Below, in pieces: positions 25,640 through 35,437 of a stretch of DNA of 64,000 nucleotides; positions within the stretch are counted from its first letter, which is position 1; the number at the start of each line of letters is the position of its first letter. Both the position numbers and the translations under genes were made by a program. The notes under the pieces are model-generated. The model was not told where the DNA came from and did no database searches. It saw nothing but the letters and a program-made list of their open reading frames with translations. Source of the DNA: Mannheimia indoligenes (GTDB taxonomy: Bacteria; Pseudomonadota; Gammaproteobacteria; Enterobacterales; Pasteurellaceae); the NCBI RefSeq assembly GCF_036880405.1, contig NZ_JBAJJM010000005.1, positions 62,001 through 126,000 of the forward strand, given 5' to 3'.

Positions 25640-27733
25640 TTATTGTCCTTTTAAAGGATAAACTGTCACTTTTCCATCTAAAAAGCCTTCAACTTTTACC
25701 CCCGATCTTGTTTCTCCACGCCATTGACGTTGTCCATGTGTATTTATAAATTCATATCTATTATCGTAGGCATGCTGAACTTCTACTTTAATTCTATCAG
25801 CAGTCCAATTGCTAGGAAACATTGTTGATTCTCCTCTTCCATTTGTTTTTGCTTTATATTCTCCGGTATTAGGATTTAACACTGATATTTTTGCTTGATA
25901 AACACCATTGGGATATGTTTCTAAAATTTCATCCACTCGCACATTACCTAACGTAGAATGTCCTCCTGTAATTCTTCTCCCCTTAACTTCCCCGTTAATA
26001 ATATGCCCATCAAAATCAATCGGTACTGTAACCGTATTAACTCTTTTGCTTGCCTGCTCATTGATATAATGCTCAGAACTTCTATTATTTATAGCTTCAT
26101 TAAGCTCTTTATTATACTTAGGATTATTCCCTCCCAAATTATTTACATCAGACTTATAATCCATCTGAGGAGATTTCTTAAACAAGCTAACTGCTTTTTG
26201 TGCAATTTCTCCTGTTAAAATTATAGTCGGAGCTTGTATTGCTTTCCCTTGAGATTGTAAATATCCCATCAATTCACCAGCCTCTGCCGGATTAGTCTCT
26301 AATGCTGAATTGATACGGGCATTTAACTCTTCGAGAGAAATCACTACTTTTTGAACAGTTTCTTTTGGATTACCCAATGCTTCGGCAATCGTTACTATTG
26401 TTTCATCAAAGTGTTGAACTGCCTCTACCGTACCTTCGATACCTTCAATTAAGGCTTTCGCTTCACCTTGTTTCAGTCCGTCATAATAAGCTTCGGCTTT
26501 TTCTTCATCCCCCTTAAACATTGCCTTTGCAATAGATTTAATACTTTGCTCTCTATCATCTGAAGGATGAATATCACCAAAAGTATTATTCTCCACCGCA
26601 TTCTTTCCAACTCCTTGTCCGGTTTTTACTGCTTGAGCTGTAGATAACGAACTACCTGAACCAGAGGCTAAACCACTCGCCAACCCAGCCGCTACTTGGC
26701 TTAGCTCCGATACCGTCCGTTTTTCCGCTTCCGTCAGGTTTTCAGGCTCTTTGCCGAAGAGGTTTTGAGAGATGATGTTTGCGCCCATTTCACTCGTTAC
26801 CGCTGCTGCCGCACCAGCTCCAGCTTTGCCGCCTTGCGTGTAAGCCTCTACAGCTCCCCAAAGGGCGTGAGCTATCAGGTTCGCTTCTGTATTCCCCTCT
26901 GTTGCTTGTTTGATTCCTGTATTGATATAAGGCGAAACTGCCCCTGCGATTACCCCCGCTGTTGGGCTACCGCCTAAGGCTAAGCCTACTGCATTGGTAA
27001 CTGCATCCACCCCTTGTCGGTAAACTCCACCTGTTTCCCATTTCTCCGCTTCTTGTTCTAGCTCTCTCGCTTTGGTTGTATTGCCTGCGGCTTTCGCCTG
27101 TTCAGCCTCTGCTCGTTTGCTTTCAGCGTGAGTGGCAACTTTTTCATTGATGGTAGAAACCGTTGTGGTTTGGAAATCGCTTAGGGCTTTTACTTGATAA
27201 TCTAGCTCGCTTTGTAGCTTAGTTTTATCAAAGTTATTCTCAAGTTTGCCTGAACGGCTTTCGGCTGTTTCAGTTGTGATGTCAGTTTTAACTTCTTGCT
27301 TAATTTGAGTAGTCGTTTTACCTGTTTTCTCTAGTTGAGCTTGCTCGTCTCGAATAATCAGGTTTTGGGTGTTAATGCCTGAATACGTTGTACCTGCTTG
27401 GCTGTCTTGGTCTTTGCCATAACCAATCGTATTACTTAGGCTGTGGGTTGGGTTGCCTTCTTTATCTACTTTCTGACCGTTCCAACCACCTTTATAATCG
27501 CCTGCTGTACTTACACCTACCGCACTGCCCTTATGGCTGGATTGGTTTTCAATATGGCTATAACTCAGTGTCCCTGTGCTAAATTGGTTTTTACCTTCAC
27601 TTTCCGCTTTGTCCGTTGAAGTTACCAATACACCTTTTACATCTGTGCGGTTGGCAACTCTTATAAAAGCAAGGCTATTTTCATTAAAAATAATAGCTAA
27701 ATTTAATATTAGAATTTGTAAAAGGTTAAGCAT
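25640..27733 (-). CDS. Displaced CdiA C-terminal module with VENN motif and EndoU toxin domain
   Basis: This 697-residue piece lacks the signal peptide, TPS domain and most of the FHA repeats of a full CdiA (usually over 2000 residues). Residues about 25-180 are the end of the FHA-type repeats (GVLVTSTDKAESEGKNQFST). About 180-380 form the pretoxin region, rich in Ala and Gly, ending in VENN (near residue 380). The last ~120 residues are EndoU, with His577 (GHIINGE) and His592 (GGHSTLGN). The first ~23 residues (MLNLLQILILN) are not FHA and seem to come from the AT-rich leader. It may be a silent cassette or weakly expressed; it cannot be exported as it stands. Confidence 0.75.
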   Translation of the reverse strand: MLNLLQILILNLAIIFNENSLAFIRVANRTDVKGVLVTSTDKAESEGKNQFSTGTLSYSHIENQSSHKGSAVGVSTAGDYKGGWNGQKVDKEGNPTHSLSNTIGYGKDQDSQAGTTYSGINTQNLIIRDEQAQLEKTGKTTTQIKQEVKTDITTETAESRSGKLENNFDKTKLQSELDYQVKALSDFQTTTVSTINEKVATHAESKRAEAEQAKAAGNTTKARELEQEAEKWETGGVYRQGVDAVTNAVGLALGGSPTAGVIAGAVSPYINTGIKQATEGNTEANLIAHALWGAVEAYTQGGKAGAGAAAAVTSEMGANIISQNLFGKEPENLTEAEKRTVSELSQVAAGLASGLASGSGSSLSTAQAVKTGQGVGKNAVENNTFGDIHPSDDREQSIKSIAKAMFKGDEEKAEAYYDGLKQGEAKALIEGIEGTVEAVQHFDETIVTIAEALGNPKETVQKVVISLEELNARINSALETNPAEAGELMGYLQSQGKAIQAPTIILTGEIAQKAVSLFKKSPQMDYKSDVNNLGGNNPKYNKELNEAINNRSSEHYINEQASKRVNTVTVPIDFDGHIINGEVKGRRITGGHSTLGNVRVDEILETYPNGVYQAKISVLNPNTGEYKAKTNGRGESTMFPSNWTADRIKVEVQHAYDNRYEFINTHGQRQWRGETRSGVKVEGFLDGKVTVYPLKGQ

Positions 27734-27874
27734 TATTAAATTCTTATGATTAAAATCACATTAATAACATATATACTATTTCATATAACAAGCGGTCAAA
27801 TTTCTTAAAAGTTTTACAATTTATTGCAAAAAATTTGAGAGAATCTAACCGCTTCTTACTTATTATTTAATTCC

Positions 27875-28291
27875 TTATCCCCAAGGCTTTGCATCTGCTT
27901 TACTATATTTCGAACGCCATGATACACACTTAGGATTATCCCATCTTGTTCTGCTTTCACAAACAGGACCACCTTTCAAATACCATCCTTTTTTCTCTAA
28001 ACATAAGCTAGGTTCTATATCATTACTATAACCTGATACTGGATCCATTCCACAAGATCTCATATCCTCCTTACGTACTGTTAGATAGGCAGAGATAAAG
28101 TTGTTATCAGTAGCTGCAGGCAATCTATGATTTTCACTAGAACGCAAATTCCAAACATAATTTTGTCGTTCTGGTTTCTCTTTACACCATCCACTTAATG
28201 AAGCACATTTATAGTAATCATTTGGAAAGATTGTAGCTAACAGACATCCACTGAGAAGCAATGGGCTTAGCAAAATAAAAAATTTTTTCAT
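27875..28291 (-). CDS. Lipoprotein, paralogue 2 (candidate envelope immunity)
   Basis: This 138-residue protein has a signal peptide with lipobox LLSGC (Cys16). Its C-terminal half matches the neighbour at 28343-28705: DMRSCGMDPVSG, LCLEKKGWYLKGGPVC and CVSWRSKYSKADAKPWG, with four cysteines in the same places that could form disulfides. It lies 51 bp after that neighbour in the same direction. Tandem paralogues directly behind a CdiA-type toxin end suggest immunity, and lipidation suggests the protected target is in the periplasm or outer membrane. The family itself is not known to me. Confidence 0.65.
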   Translation of the reverse strand: MKKFFILLSPLLLSGCLLATIFPNDYYKCASLSGWCKEKPERQNYVWNLRSSENHRLPAATDNNFISAYLTVRKEDMRSCGMDPVSGYSNDIEPSLCLEKKGWYLKGGPVCESRTRWDNPKCVSWRSKYSKADAKPWG

Positions 28292-28342
28292 AGTTTCATT
28301 CCTTACTTTTTATTAATACCATCGGAGGTATACGCAGATGAG

Positions 28343-28705
28343 TTACCCCCACGGCTTCGCATTGGGTTTACTATGTTTTGCACGCCATTTAATACATTCT
28401 GGCTCATTCCATACATCTTTTTCCTCACACACCGGACCCTGTTCTAGATACCATCCTTTTTTTTCCATACACAAATTAACTTTAAGTTTATCGCTTTCGC
28501 CTAATACAGGATCCATACCACAAGATCTCATGTCATTCTCACGATGAGTTAATAATTCAAAAAAGCTACCTTCTTGTGAAGGCGGATATAATTTTATTGA
28601 GTCATGAAGACGCCATTTGTAATACGGCTGAGGTGGTTTAAATCCACCGAATGAGCATCCAATCAGACAGAAAACACCAACAATAATACTAAATATTTTC
28701 ATCAC
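28343..28705 (-). CDS. Lipoprotein, paralogue 1 (candidate envelope immunity)
   Basis: This 120-residue protein has a short signal peptide with lipobox LIGC (Cys17). The mature part holds the same Cys pattern as the downstream paralogue: SCGMDPV, LCMEKKGWYL, GPVCEE and PECIKWRAKHSK. It starts 11 bp after the stop of the FHA/lipase-like gene, with GGAG before the ATG. That spacing is typical of an immunity gene. The inference that it blocks the lipase-like domain rests on location and on the shared envelope compartment. Confidence 0.68.
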   Translation of the reverse strand: MMKIFSIIVGVFCLIGCSFGGFKPPQPYYKWRLHDSIKLYPPSQEGSFFELLTHRENDMRSCGMDPVLGESDKLKVNLCMEKKGWYLEQGPVCEEKDVWNEPECIKWRAKHSKPNAKPWG

Positions 28706-28716
28706 TATTTCTCCTT

Positions 28717-31700
28717 TTATTTACCGTTTTGATTTCTATTTAAATCATAAATTGTTTGTTCTTTATTCATCATTAAATCTCCTTTTTGTCGGTATCCATC
28801 TTTGATACATTGTACCTGACCTAGACCATAGCAATTATGCATAGATGAGTTATCTCCGAACATATCAATCATTCGTTGTATTACTCCTCTATTTTCGTGG
28901 TTATCATTCATTGTGGATGGGTTTCCGCCCAATACAATAGGCAAGCTACCGACAGGATCTAATTTATGATTTTCAATACGAATAGAACCCGCTTTATTCG
29001 CCTCATTTCTTGAAGAGCCTGTTTGTAATTGGCTTAATGTATTATCCGAATTGGTTACATTCGCTGCTGGACCAACCATTTTAACCTTTGTATCAGAGAG
29101 CAATTTAGCCTCACGATTTTCTTTGTTATTCAATGCACTCAATGCATTAGCAACGGTTAAAGTACCACGACTATGTGAGCCAATAAACAGATTATCTTTA
29201 CCATACTTAGTCATAATATCTTTTGCTTGTAAACTGGAATTATCCATTCCCAATAAGTTACCAAAAGAACCTTCAAACATTTTTTCATAACCTGCAACTA
29301 ATAATTCAGAAACAGAATTATTTGCCTGTGGGTGATGAATAAAATAGACATCTTTATGAATAGGGCTGTCTATGTTTCCTGATTTACTTTCTTTAGCCAC
29401 ATAGTTTTGCCACGCAAATTTAGCTGCTGCATTTTCGTCATTAAAAATACCGTTGAATGCCACCACATACCTTGTTTCCGATTTACCTGTCAGCGGATCA
29501 GTATAGGTGACTTTTTGTAAGTTGTTACGTTCTTGATCGGAGACCTCTCTTAATTGATAGATATTGCGACCTTTATCTATTTGCTCGTCTAAATATTCTT
29601 TGCGTTCCACTCCTTTTTTATCAGCTTCTTTATGTATGTCATCAAGTAATTTAGGGTCTTCAATAGGGTTCCCCATTTCATCAACTTCCGCAGTCATCAT
29701 TCTATGTTCAGCAATAAACATCGTCCGACAAGCTTCATCAGTGAACCCTGCCATATTAGAAAAGAATTGTCGTTTAATAGATGAATCTGTTTCCACTTCT
29801 TTTCTCAATGATTGATAATCAGGTTTATCTAAATGATTTTTTTGCTCTACTGTTGATTTTGTAATGCGGTTAAGATTTTCTTGCCCTTCTACATCCCGAA
29901 TATTAAATATTCCATCACTAATCACAGATGAAGTAATACTAGACGCACTTTCCGATCTCTTCGTATTGCTTACTAAATTAACCGCCCCAATTTTCGCTAA
30001 TGCATAAAAATCAGCACTATGCACATCATTCTCCCCTAATCCAAATTTAATTGGGCTACTGTTAGCCTGATTAGGATTTGCCTGCTCAAAGGTTTCTCCA
30101 TTTCTTTTCCTTTCTTCACGGTAAATATCATTTTTCTCTTTGTCTTCCTTAGATTTCTGGTCTCTACCAACTGAGAATCCCATACCAAAACCATTGGAGC
30201 TGGCTTTAGCATTTGAATGGTTTTCTATATCTGTAAAGCTGAATGTACGAGCTGACAACTGGTTTTTATCTTTCTCTGCTGTAGAAAGAATAGCCCCACC
30301 TGTAAGTTGGACTTTATTTTCAATATCTAAACCATACCCCTCATCCCCCGCAAATATCCCTGCCTGTTGCTTCACGCTTGCATAATTCGCGTTCATTTTG
30401 GAGTTGCTATAACCCACACTGCCCGAAGCTCCGTAGCCGACGGTGAGTTGCCCTTGTACGCTCTCTTGTTTTCCCTTATAGCTCATTGTGTCTTGTAGGC
30501 TTTGAATGTTGAGGTCTTTTGCTTTCACTTCAACCCGTTTGCCCTGTACCTGTGAGCCGATAATGTTCGCAGTATTACCGCTGTCAATCTCGGTTTTGCT
30601 CAATTGACTACCCACTCGGCTACCTACCCAAGCTCGACTTTCACCATTGCCATAACCTTTTGAGGTGTTTCCTCCTGCCGTTACCCCTAGCGTTGGACTA
30701 CCTGCTCCACCAAACTGAACAGCAACACCTGCATTAAAGCCACCGGATTTGTTTTGACTTCGCTCTAAGTGGTTTTCATCTATCGCAAGTATATTTACAT
30801 CTCCTTCTGAAGACAGTTTTGTCCCACCTTTGCCTCCTACATCGGAACCGATAACAGTAAGTACAGAATCTTTTCCTGCACCCTCTGTTCTAATACTCAC
30901 TTTTCCACCTGCATTCACTTGGCTTTTCTCCACGTTATTGCCTTGCCGGTGTTCTCTCTGCGTGCTTTTTTGACTACCGTAACTAACGGATAAGCCTATA
31001 TCTTGACTCATCGCTTGCATCGGGTTTTCGCTTATCGCTTCCGCTAGTTTACCCACCTGCTCCGCCGTTCTCCACCCCTCAACACCAGCATTCACCGCTC
31101 CTAACGCATTAATACGGTCGTTTTTACTGCTACCCACCGATTTTGCAGAATTTACGCTTTTTTCGACCGCTTGTATCGCATTCGTTACCAGTGAACTCAC
31201 CGCAAACGTGAACCCTTTCTGTTGTACCGTACGTTTATAGTTGCTTTCATAATCGGAACGAGCCGCCGTTACTGTCGCTGTTTTAGCCAAAATATCAACA
31301 TCGCCATCTCTCGAAGTTACCACACTCCCCGTTTGTTGGTAATGGTTGCCTGCATAAATAGCGGTGTCGCCACTTAAACTCCCTACCTGGCTGCGTGCCG
31401 CACTTTGTTGCCTGCGGTCTTGCTCTACCTGCTCTTTCTTAGACCCTATCGTAAAACCAAAACCACTACCCAGTAAGCCCGATTTTTTACTCATACTCAG
31501 TTCGTCTTGGTAATGCGTATTCACATCAGATACAATAGATACATCATTCTTACCATAAATAGTCAATGCTTCATCGCCCACCACCGAGGAGCTCTTAACC
31601 ACAACATCGCCTGATGACGAAACTACTTTTACCGTTCGTCCGTCTATATTACTGCCCACCGCTTCACTGATATCGTGTTCGTAACGGTGGACTGACGTCG

Positions 31701-31974
31701 TTTTACTGAGTAGCCCTCGACCGGTTGATTTTCGACCCGTTTCTAATGTTTCTTCCGCTCTGCCTGCCTCAATTCGCACATCGCCTTTGCGTGAGCCTAA
31801 TAACACTTCCTCTGATTCACTGCTGATATCCGATTGACGAACTGTGAGGTTGTTGCCACTCACCGCTCTAATCCCCCCTTTCGCAGAAATGACATTCCCC
31901 ACTTCAGCACTTTGGTCTAAGCGGTAGTAGTTATCGGTATCTTCGGATGGTGCGAGCGTCCTCGCTCGTACCAA
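28717..31974 (-). pseudogene. 5'-truncated FHA/CdiA exoprotein with lipase-like C-terminal domain
   Basis: The frame of about 1085 codons enters FHA sequence at DNYYRLDQSAEVGNVISAKG. Residues about 15-600 are FHA-2 type repeats (DVRIEAGRAEETLETG). A pretoxin-like region follows, and the last ~300 residues look like an alpha/beta hydrolase: VVAFNGIFNDENAAAKFAW, YFIHHPQANN, then nucleophile Ser935 in FIGSHSRGTLTVANAL. No VENN is seen. The nominal start is a TTG inside a small hairpin (31951-31974), and signal peptide and TPS domain are missing, so the gene cannot be secreted as such. Two lipoproteins follow. The toxin function is inferred; a phospholipase is plausible. Confidence 0.72.
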
Positions 31975-31983
31975 ACAAGCGGT

Positions 31984-32049
31984 TGATTTACCGCTAAAAT
32001 TTGCAAAATATTCAACATAATTAACCGCTTGTAAATTATATTAAATAGC
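31984..32049. repeat. AT-rich 65-bp repeat, copy 2
   Basis: Homologous to 24304-24368. It includes the uptake core on the minus-strand side (AACCGCTTGT at 32023-32032) and the TTTGCAAA tail. On the minus strand it reads ATGTTGAATATTTTGCAAAT, encoding MLNILQ, similar to the start of the 697-residue CdiA module (MLNLLQ). Confidence 0.65.
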
Positions 32050-32094
32050 CCTATCGGGGGGATGTAAACTCAACCCGACCTACAGCTTATATTA

Positions 32095-32316
32095 TCAATG
32101 AATCCTTCTGCTCCATATGTAATATACACTTAAAAAAAATGAAAGAATCAATTGACTTATAAAGTATCTTAATTCAGGCAATTTAAACTTCCAGCTATCA
32201 TATAAAATAAAATGTAGAACCATGCCAATTACAGACAGACTTAGTAAGCCAATACTGAGACCACAAAAGAAAGATAGGTAAACATAAATAAAAGTAACAG
32301 CTCTATTCTTTCTCAT
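32095..32316 (-). CDS. Small membrane protein next to the CdiB remnant
   Basis: This 73-residue protein has two hydrophobic segments (about residues 8-34 and 50-68) and a basic C-terminus. Its ATG overlaps the end of the truncated CdiB frame by 14 bases, a translational-coupling arrangement. I recognise no family. It could be an orphan membrane immunity protein carried in with the foreign tail of the CdiB remnant, but nothing in the sequence proves that. Confidence 0.45.
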   Translation of the reverse strand: MRKNRAVTFIYVYLSFFCGLSIGLLSLSVIGMVLHFILYDSWKFKLPELRYFISQLILSFFLSVYYIWSRRIH

Positions 32317-33115
32317 TTTTATTTCCTTCTGCTGGTAACAAATACACTTCTAGCATTTTAGAGGATGAATTATCCAATGCATTTCCAGTAACAGAAGGAA
32401 TATAGCTAGGCTTAAATGGCTCAGACATGCTATAAACTTCAGCTTTTCCACTTTCGCTCGGGAGAATTTCAATATTTGCCTCAACAGTAGGCACACGTTT
32501 TAAATTTTCCAGAGATTGTTCAATATCTCGAATATTCAACATATCGCCTGAAGCAAAGGTTAATCCGGTGAAAGCGTGTAATGGGGTAAAACGTGGAATA
32601 TTGCCATTATCAACCACTATCGTATTACGTACTTTACCTTTAATCACGGTTAGCATTAATTTACCTGAGCGTAAATCTTGCTCTTCAACCACAACTCGAG
32701 TAGTTACATAACCTTTGCCGATAATTTCATTTTGAACTTGTTTCATTAAAATGCCTAAACCTTCGCCACCGAAACAATGCGGTAAGCTCAATTTGAGACT
32801 TTTAGCTGCTTTATCAAATGCCCATTGGAATTGGCTCACTGGAGAACTGGAGAAATAATCGGTTAAAGTGATTTGATGGATGGGATAGCAAGGATATTCT
32901 TGGTTAGAAAGAGTGAGTTTTTCAGAAATGCGAGTGTCAAGCCGCACATCCGGTTTTGTATTTAATTTTTCAGCTTGATGTTGTTGATATTGTTGTTGGC
33001 GTTGTTGCTCTGCAACATCAATTTTTTGTTGAGTAGAATCCGGTTTCTCTGCATAAGACACAACAGAAAATCCCACTACACCCAAACTAAATACAAGGTT
33101 TTGATAACTTTTCAT
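32303..33115 (-). pseudogene. CdiB/ShlB-type two-partner transporter, barrel deleted
   Basis: The 270-residue frame begins with a signal peptide (cleavage after VSYA), a Gln-rich linker with QQRQQQYQQHQ, and then the POTRA region of ShlB/FhaC-family transporters: YPCYPIHQITL, PHCFGGEGLGILMKQVQNEI, GYVTTRVVVEEQDLRSGKLML, TFASGDMLNIRDIEQSLENL and EANIEILPSE. In an intact protein some 300 residues of beta-barrel follow. Here the frame turns at about residue 215 into an unrelated tail (EVYSMSEPFKPSY...) and ends. Without the barrel it cannot export anything, consistent with the decayed exoprotein genes downstream. Confidence 0.8.
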
Positions 33116-33249
33116 AAAGTCATAACAAATTGTGAATTCAATTTCGAAAGTTTATAAAATTTACTTTATATTTGCAAATGAGAATTATCGGGGTAGATTT
33201 GAGCAATAGTATAGTTAGAAAACTATTTAGGTAATAGGATATTTGGAAA

Positions 33250-33335
33250 TGGTGCCAGTGGTCGGACTCGAACCGACACGCTTTATGGGCGGCGGATTTT
33301 GAATCCGCTGCGTCTACCGATTTCGCCACACTGGC
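33250..33335 (-). tRNA. tRNA-Leu (anticodon CAA)
   Basis: The 86-nt gene includes an encoded CCA end. The acceptor GCCAGTG pairs with CACTGGC; the anticodon stem GCGGA/TCCGC encloses TTCAAAA, giving CAA. A variable arm and GGTTCGAGTCC T-loop complete a type II tRNA. Its 3' end points towards the CDI and ureide region. Confidence 0.95.
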
Positions 33336-33554
33336 TTAAATTTTGCGAGATTATAGAAAAATATGACCGCTTGTGCAAGCGTAAAAAACACCTTTAAAAT
33401 CGGTTGATTTAAAATTCAGCATTCAAGTCATCTTTACAAAAATAGTTATGCACATCATCTGTGGATAAGTAAGTGTACAACCCTGTTTATAAATATTTAA
33501 CCTACTGATTTTCATATAATTAATTTTCAAAATAGATGGCGTTCAAAAATTCCC

Positions 33555-35015
33555 CTACAAAAAATCCACTACTTGACTTCTTATTTTTCCTGTTTTTAGC
33601 TGTGTAATGATCATCTCTCCAGGCTTGATATCACTGCTTGAAGTGAGCATTTTTCCCGCCTCTGTTTGCGTAATTGAGTAACCACGAGTGAGAATTTTCA
33701 ATGGGCTTAGCCCTTCCAATTTAGTACAAAGTTCTTGGAAATGTTGTTGCTCTTTGAGCATCGTTTTTTCCATTGCATAATTCAAGCGTTGAGAAAATTT
33801 TGCCAGTACCGTTTGTTGTTGATTAACTGCGTAAGGTAGCGGATTTCGCTCAAAACGCTGAATCACATTTTTCCACTGTTGCTGTTTTTTGTTTAGTTTT
33901 TGCATTATTTGCCAGTGTAGTCTTTGTTCGATTTGAGCTAATCGCTGGCTTTGACGTTCTATCTGCTTTTGTGGGTGCTGATTGATTAAACGTAAATTGA
34001 GTTCTTTCGTTTGCTGTGTTTTCTCTGAGAGCAATTTATAAACCGCCTGTTCAAGCCTATATTCAATATAGTCAAATTGTTGTTGGCGTGCTTGAATATG
34101 CTTCATTGGGTGTTGAGCATTTAGGCGTAAATGAAGTTGTTGGAAGCGAGTCATTTTGGCTGTCCAAAGTCGGTCAAAGGCTAAATTGACTTTATCAAAT
34201 TGGTGTTGTAATTGGCGTTTTAGCTCGTTTTGATCACGACTTACCAATTCCGCCGCTGCTGAAGGGGTTGGAGCTCGCAAGTCAGCAACAAAATCAGCAA
34301 TAGTTACATCTGTCTCGTGTCCTACTGCACTGATGATCGGAATGTTGGAATGATAAATGGCATAAGCAACGGCTTCTTCGTTAAAACACCATAAATCCTC
34401 TAACGAACCACCGCCCCGTCCAACAATCAGCACATCACATTCATTACGGCAATTGGCAAGTTCTATTGTATTGACAATATCTTGTGTGGCTTCCTTACCT
34501 TGAACTAACGTTGGGTAAATCACCACTTCTAGGCTTGGATCTCGGCGTTGTAAAATATGGAGAATATCTTGCAACGCAGCTCCGCTTGATGAAGTAATAA
34601 CTCCAACCTTTTTTACAAATTGTGGAATAGGTTTCTTATGTTCTTGAGCAAATAAACCTTGAGCCGCTAATTTTGTTTTAAGCTGCTCAAACTGTTGCTG
34701 TAATAGTCCTTCCCCTGCTAATTGCATACTTTCAAGAATGATCTGGTAATCGCCTCTTGGTTCATACAGAGTTACACTTGCTCTTACCAGCACTTGCATA
34801 CCATTTTGCGGACGAAAATTTACTCTCGCATTTTTCATCTTAAACATTGCTGCACGTACTTGGGCTTTATCATCTTTTAAGGTGAGATACCAATGCCCTG
34901 AAACCGGTTGGCTGAAATTAGAAATTTCGCCGGTCAGCCAAACTTGGTTGAGTTCCATTTCAAGCAAATGACGGACAGAATAGTTAAGTTGGGTAACAGT
35001 TAAAATATTGCTCAT
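33555..35015 (-). CDS. xseA: Exodeoxyribonuclease VII large subunit
   Basis: This 486-residue protein has the N-terminal OB-fold (LTVTQLNYSVRHLLEMELNQ, WLTGEISNFSQPVSGHWYLT) and the central nuclease domain with VGVITSSSGAALQDIL, VGRGGGSLEDLWCF and SAVGHETDVTIADFVADLRA. A long Gln-rich coiled region follows, somewhat longer than in other XseA proteins. ExoVII degrades single-stranded DNA with XseB, encoded here separately at 48375. I start at MSNILTV because the longer open frame would read through tRNA-fMet. It is the only gene between the two tRNAs. Confidence 0.92.
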   Translation of the reverse strand: MSNILTVTQLNYSVRHLLEMELNQVWLTGEISNFSQPVSGHWYLTLKDDKAQVRAAMFKMKNARVNFRPQNGMQVLVRASVTLYEPRGDYQIILESMQLAGEGLLQQQFEQLKTKLAAQGLFAQEHKKPIPQFVKKVGVITSSSGAALQDILHILQRRDPSLEVVIYPTLVQGKEATQDIVNTIELANCRNECDVLIVGRGGGSLEDLWCFNEEAVAYAIYHSNIPIISAVGHETDVTIADFVADLRAPTPSAAAELVSRDQNELKRQLQHQFDKVNLAFDRLWTAKMTRFQQLHLRLNAQHPMKHIQARQQQFDYIEYRLEQAVYKLLSEKTQQTKELNLRLINQHPQKQIERQSQRLAQIEQRLHWQIMQKLNKKQQQWKNVIQRFERNPLPYAVNQQQTVLAKFSQRLNYAMEKTMLKEQQHFQELCTKLEGLSPLKILTRGYSITQTEAGKMLTSSSDIKPGEMIITQLKTGKIRSQVVDFL

Positions 35016-35120
35016 AATCCAAAAAAATTTTAGGGAAGATGACTTCAGTGTAGCGAGAAATAAGAAAGAGAGGAAGTATTTAATGGAAACAAGCGGTGGA
35101 TTTTCACTTATTTTTTGCAA

Positions 35121-35149
35121 AAGAAAAGCCCTTGATAAAATCAAGGGCT
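35121..35149 (-). terminator. Terminator after tRNA-fMet
   Basis: Minus-strand stem AGCCCTTGA / TCAAGGGCT with loop TTTTA is followed by TTTTCTTTT, starting 8 nt after the tRNA CCA end. Confidence 0.85.
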
Positions 35150-35156
35150 GAAAATT

Positions 35157-35233
<77 letters not shown>

Positions 35234-35437
35234 TCTGATGGGTACATAATATATCAATTTGTCATAATGACAAGCGAAATTATAAAAAATCACTCTAAGT
35301 GATTTAATTTAAAACAGAAATAGTATAAAAATCCGTTTATTGATTTAAATATAAACAAGCCATATTCTTGTTTTATTTTAATAGCATTTTTGCTATGCTT
35401 CATTTTTCACATTTTATTAACGATGAAAGGATTTTCG

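Noticed and set aside
33336..33554. Attachment-site duplicate or integrase near tRNA-Leu
   Set aside because: No repeat of the tRNA 3' end and no recombinase gene could be found anywhere in the window.
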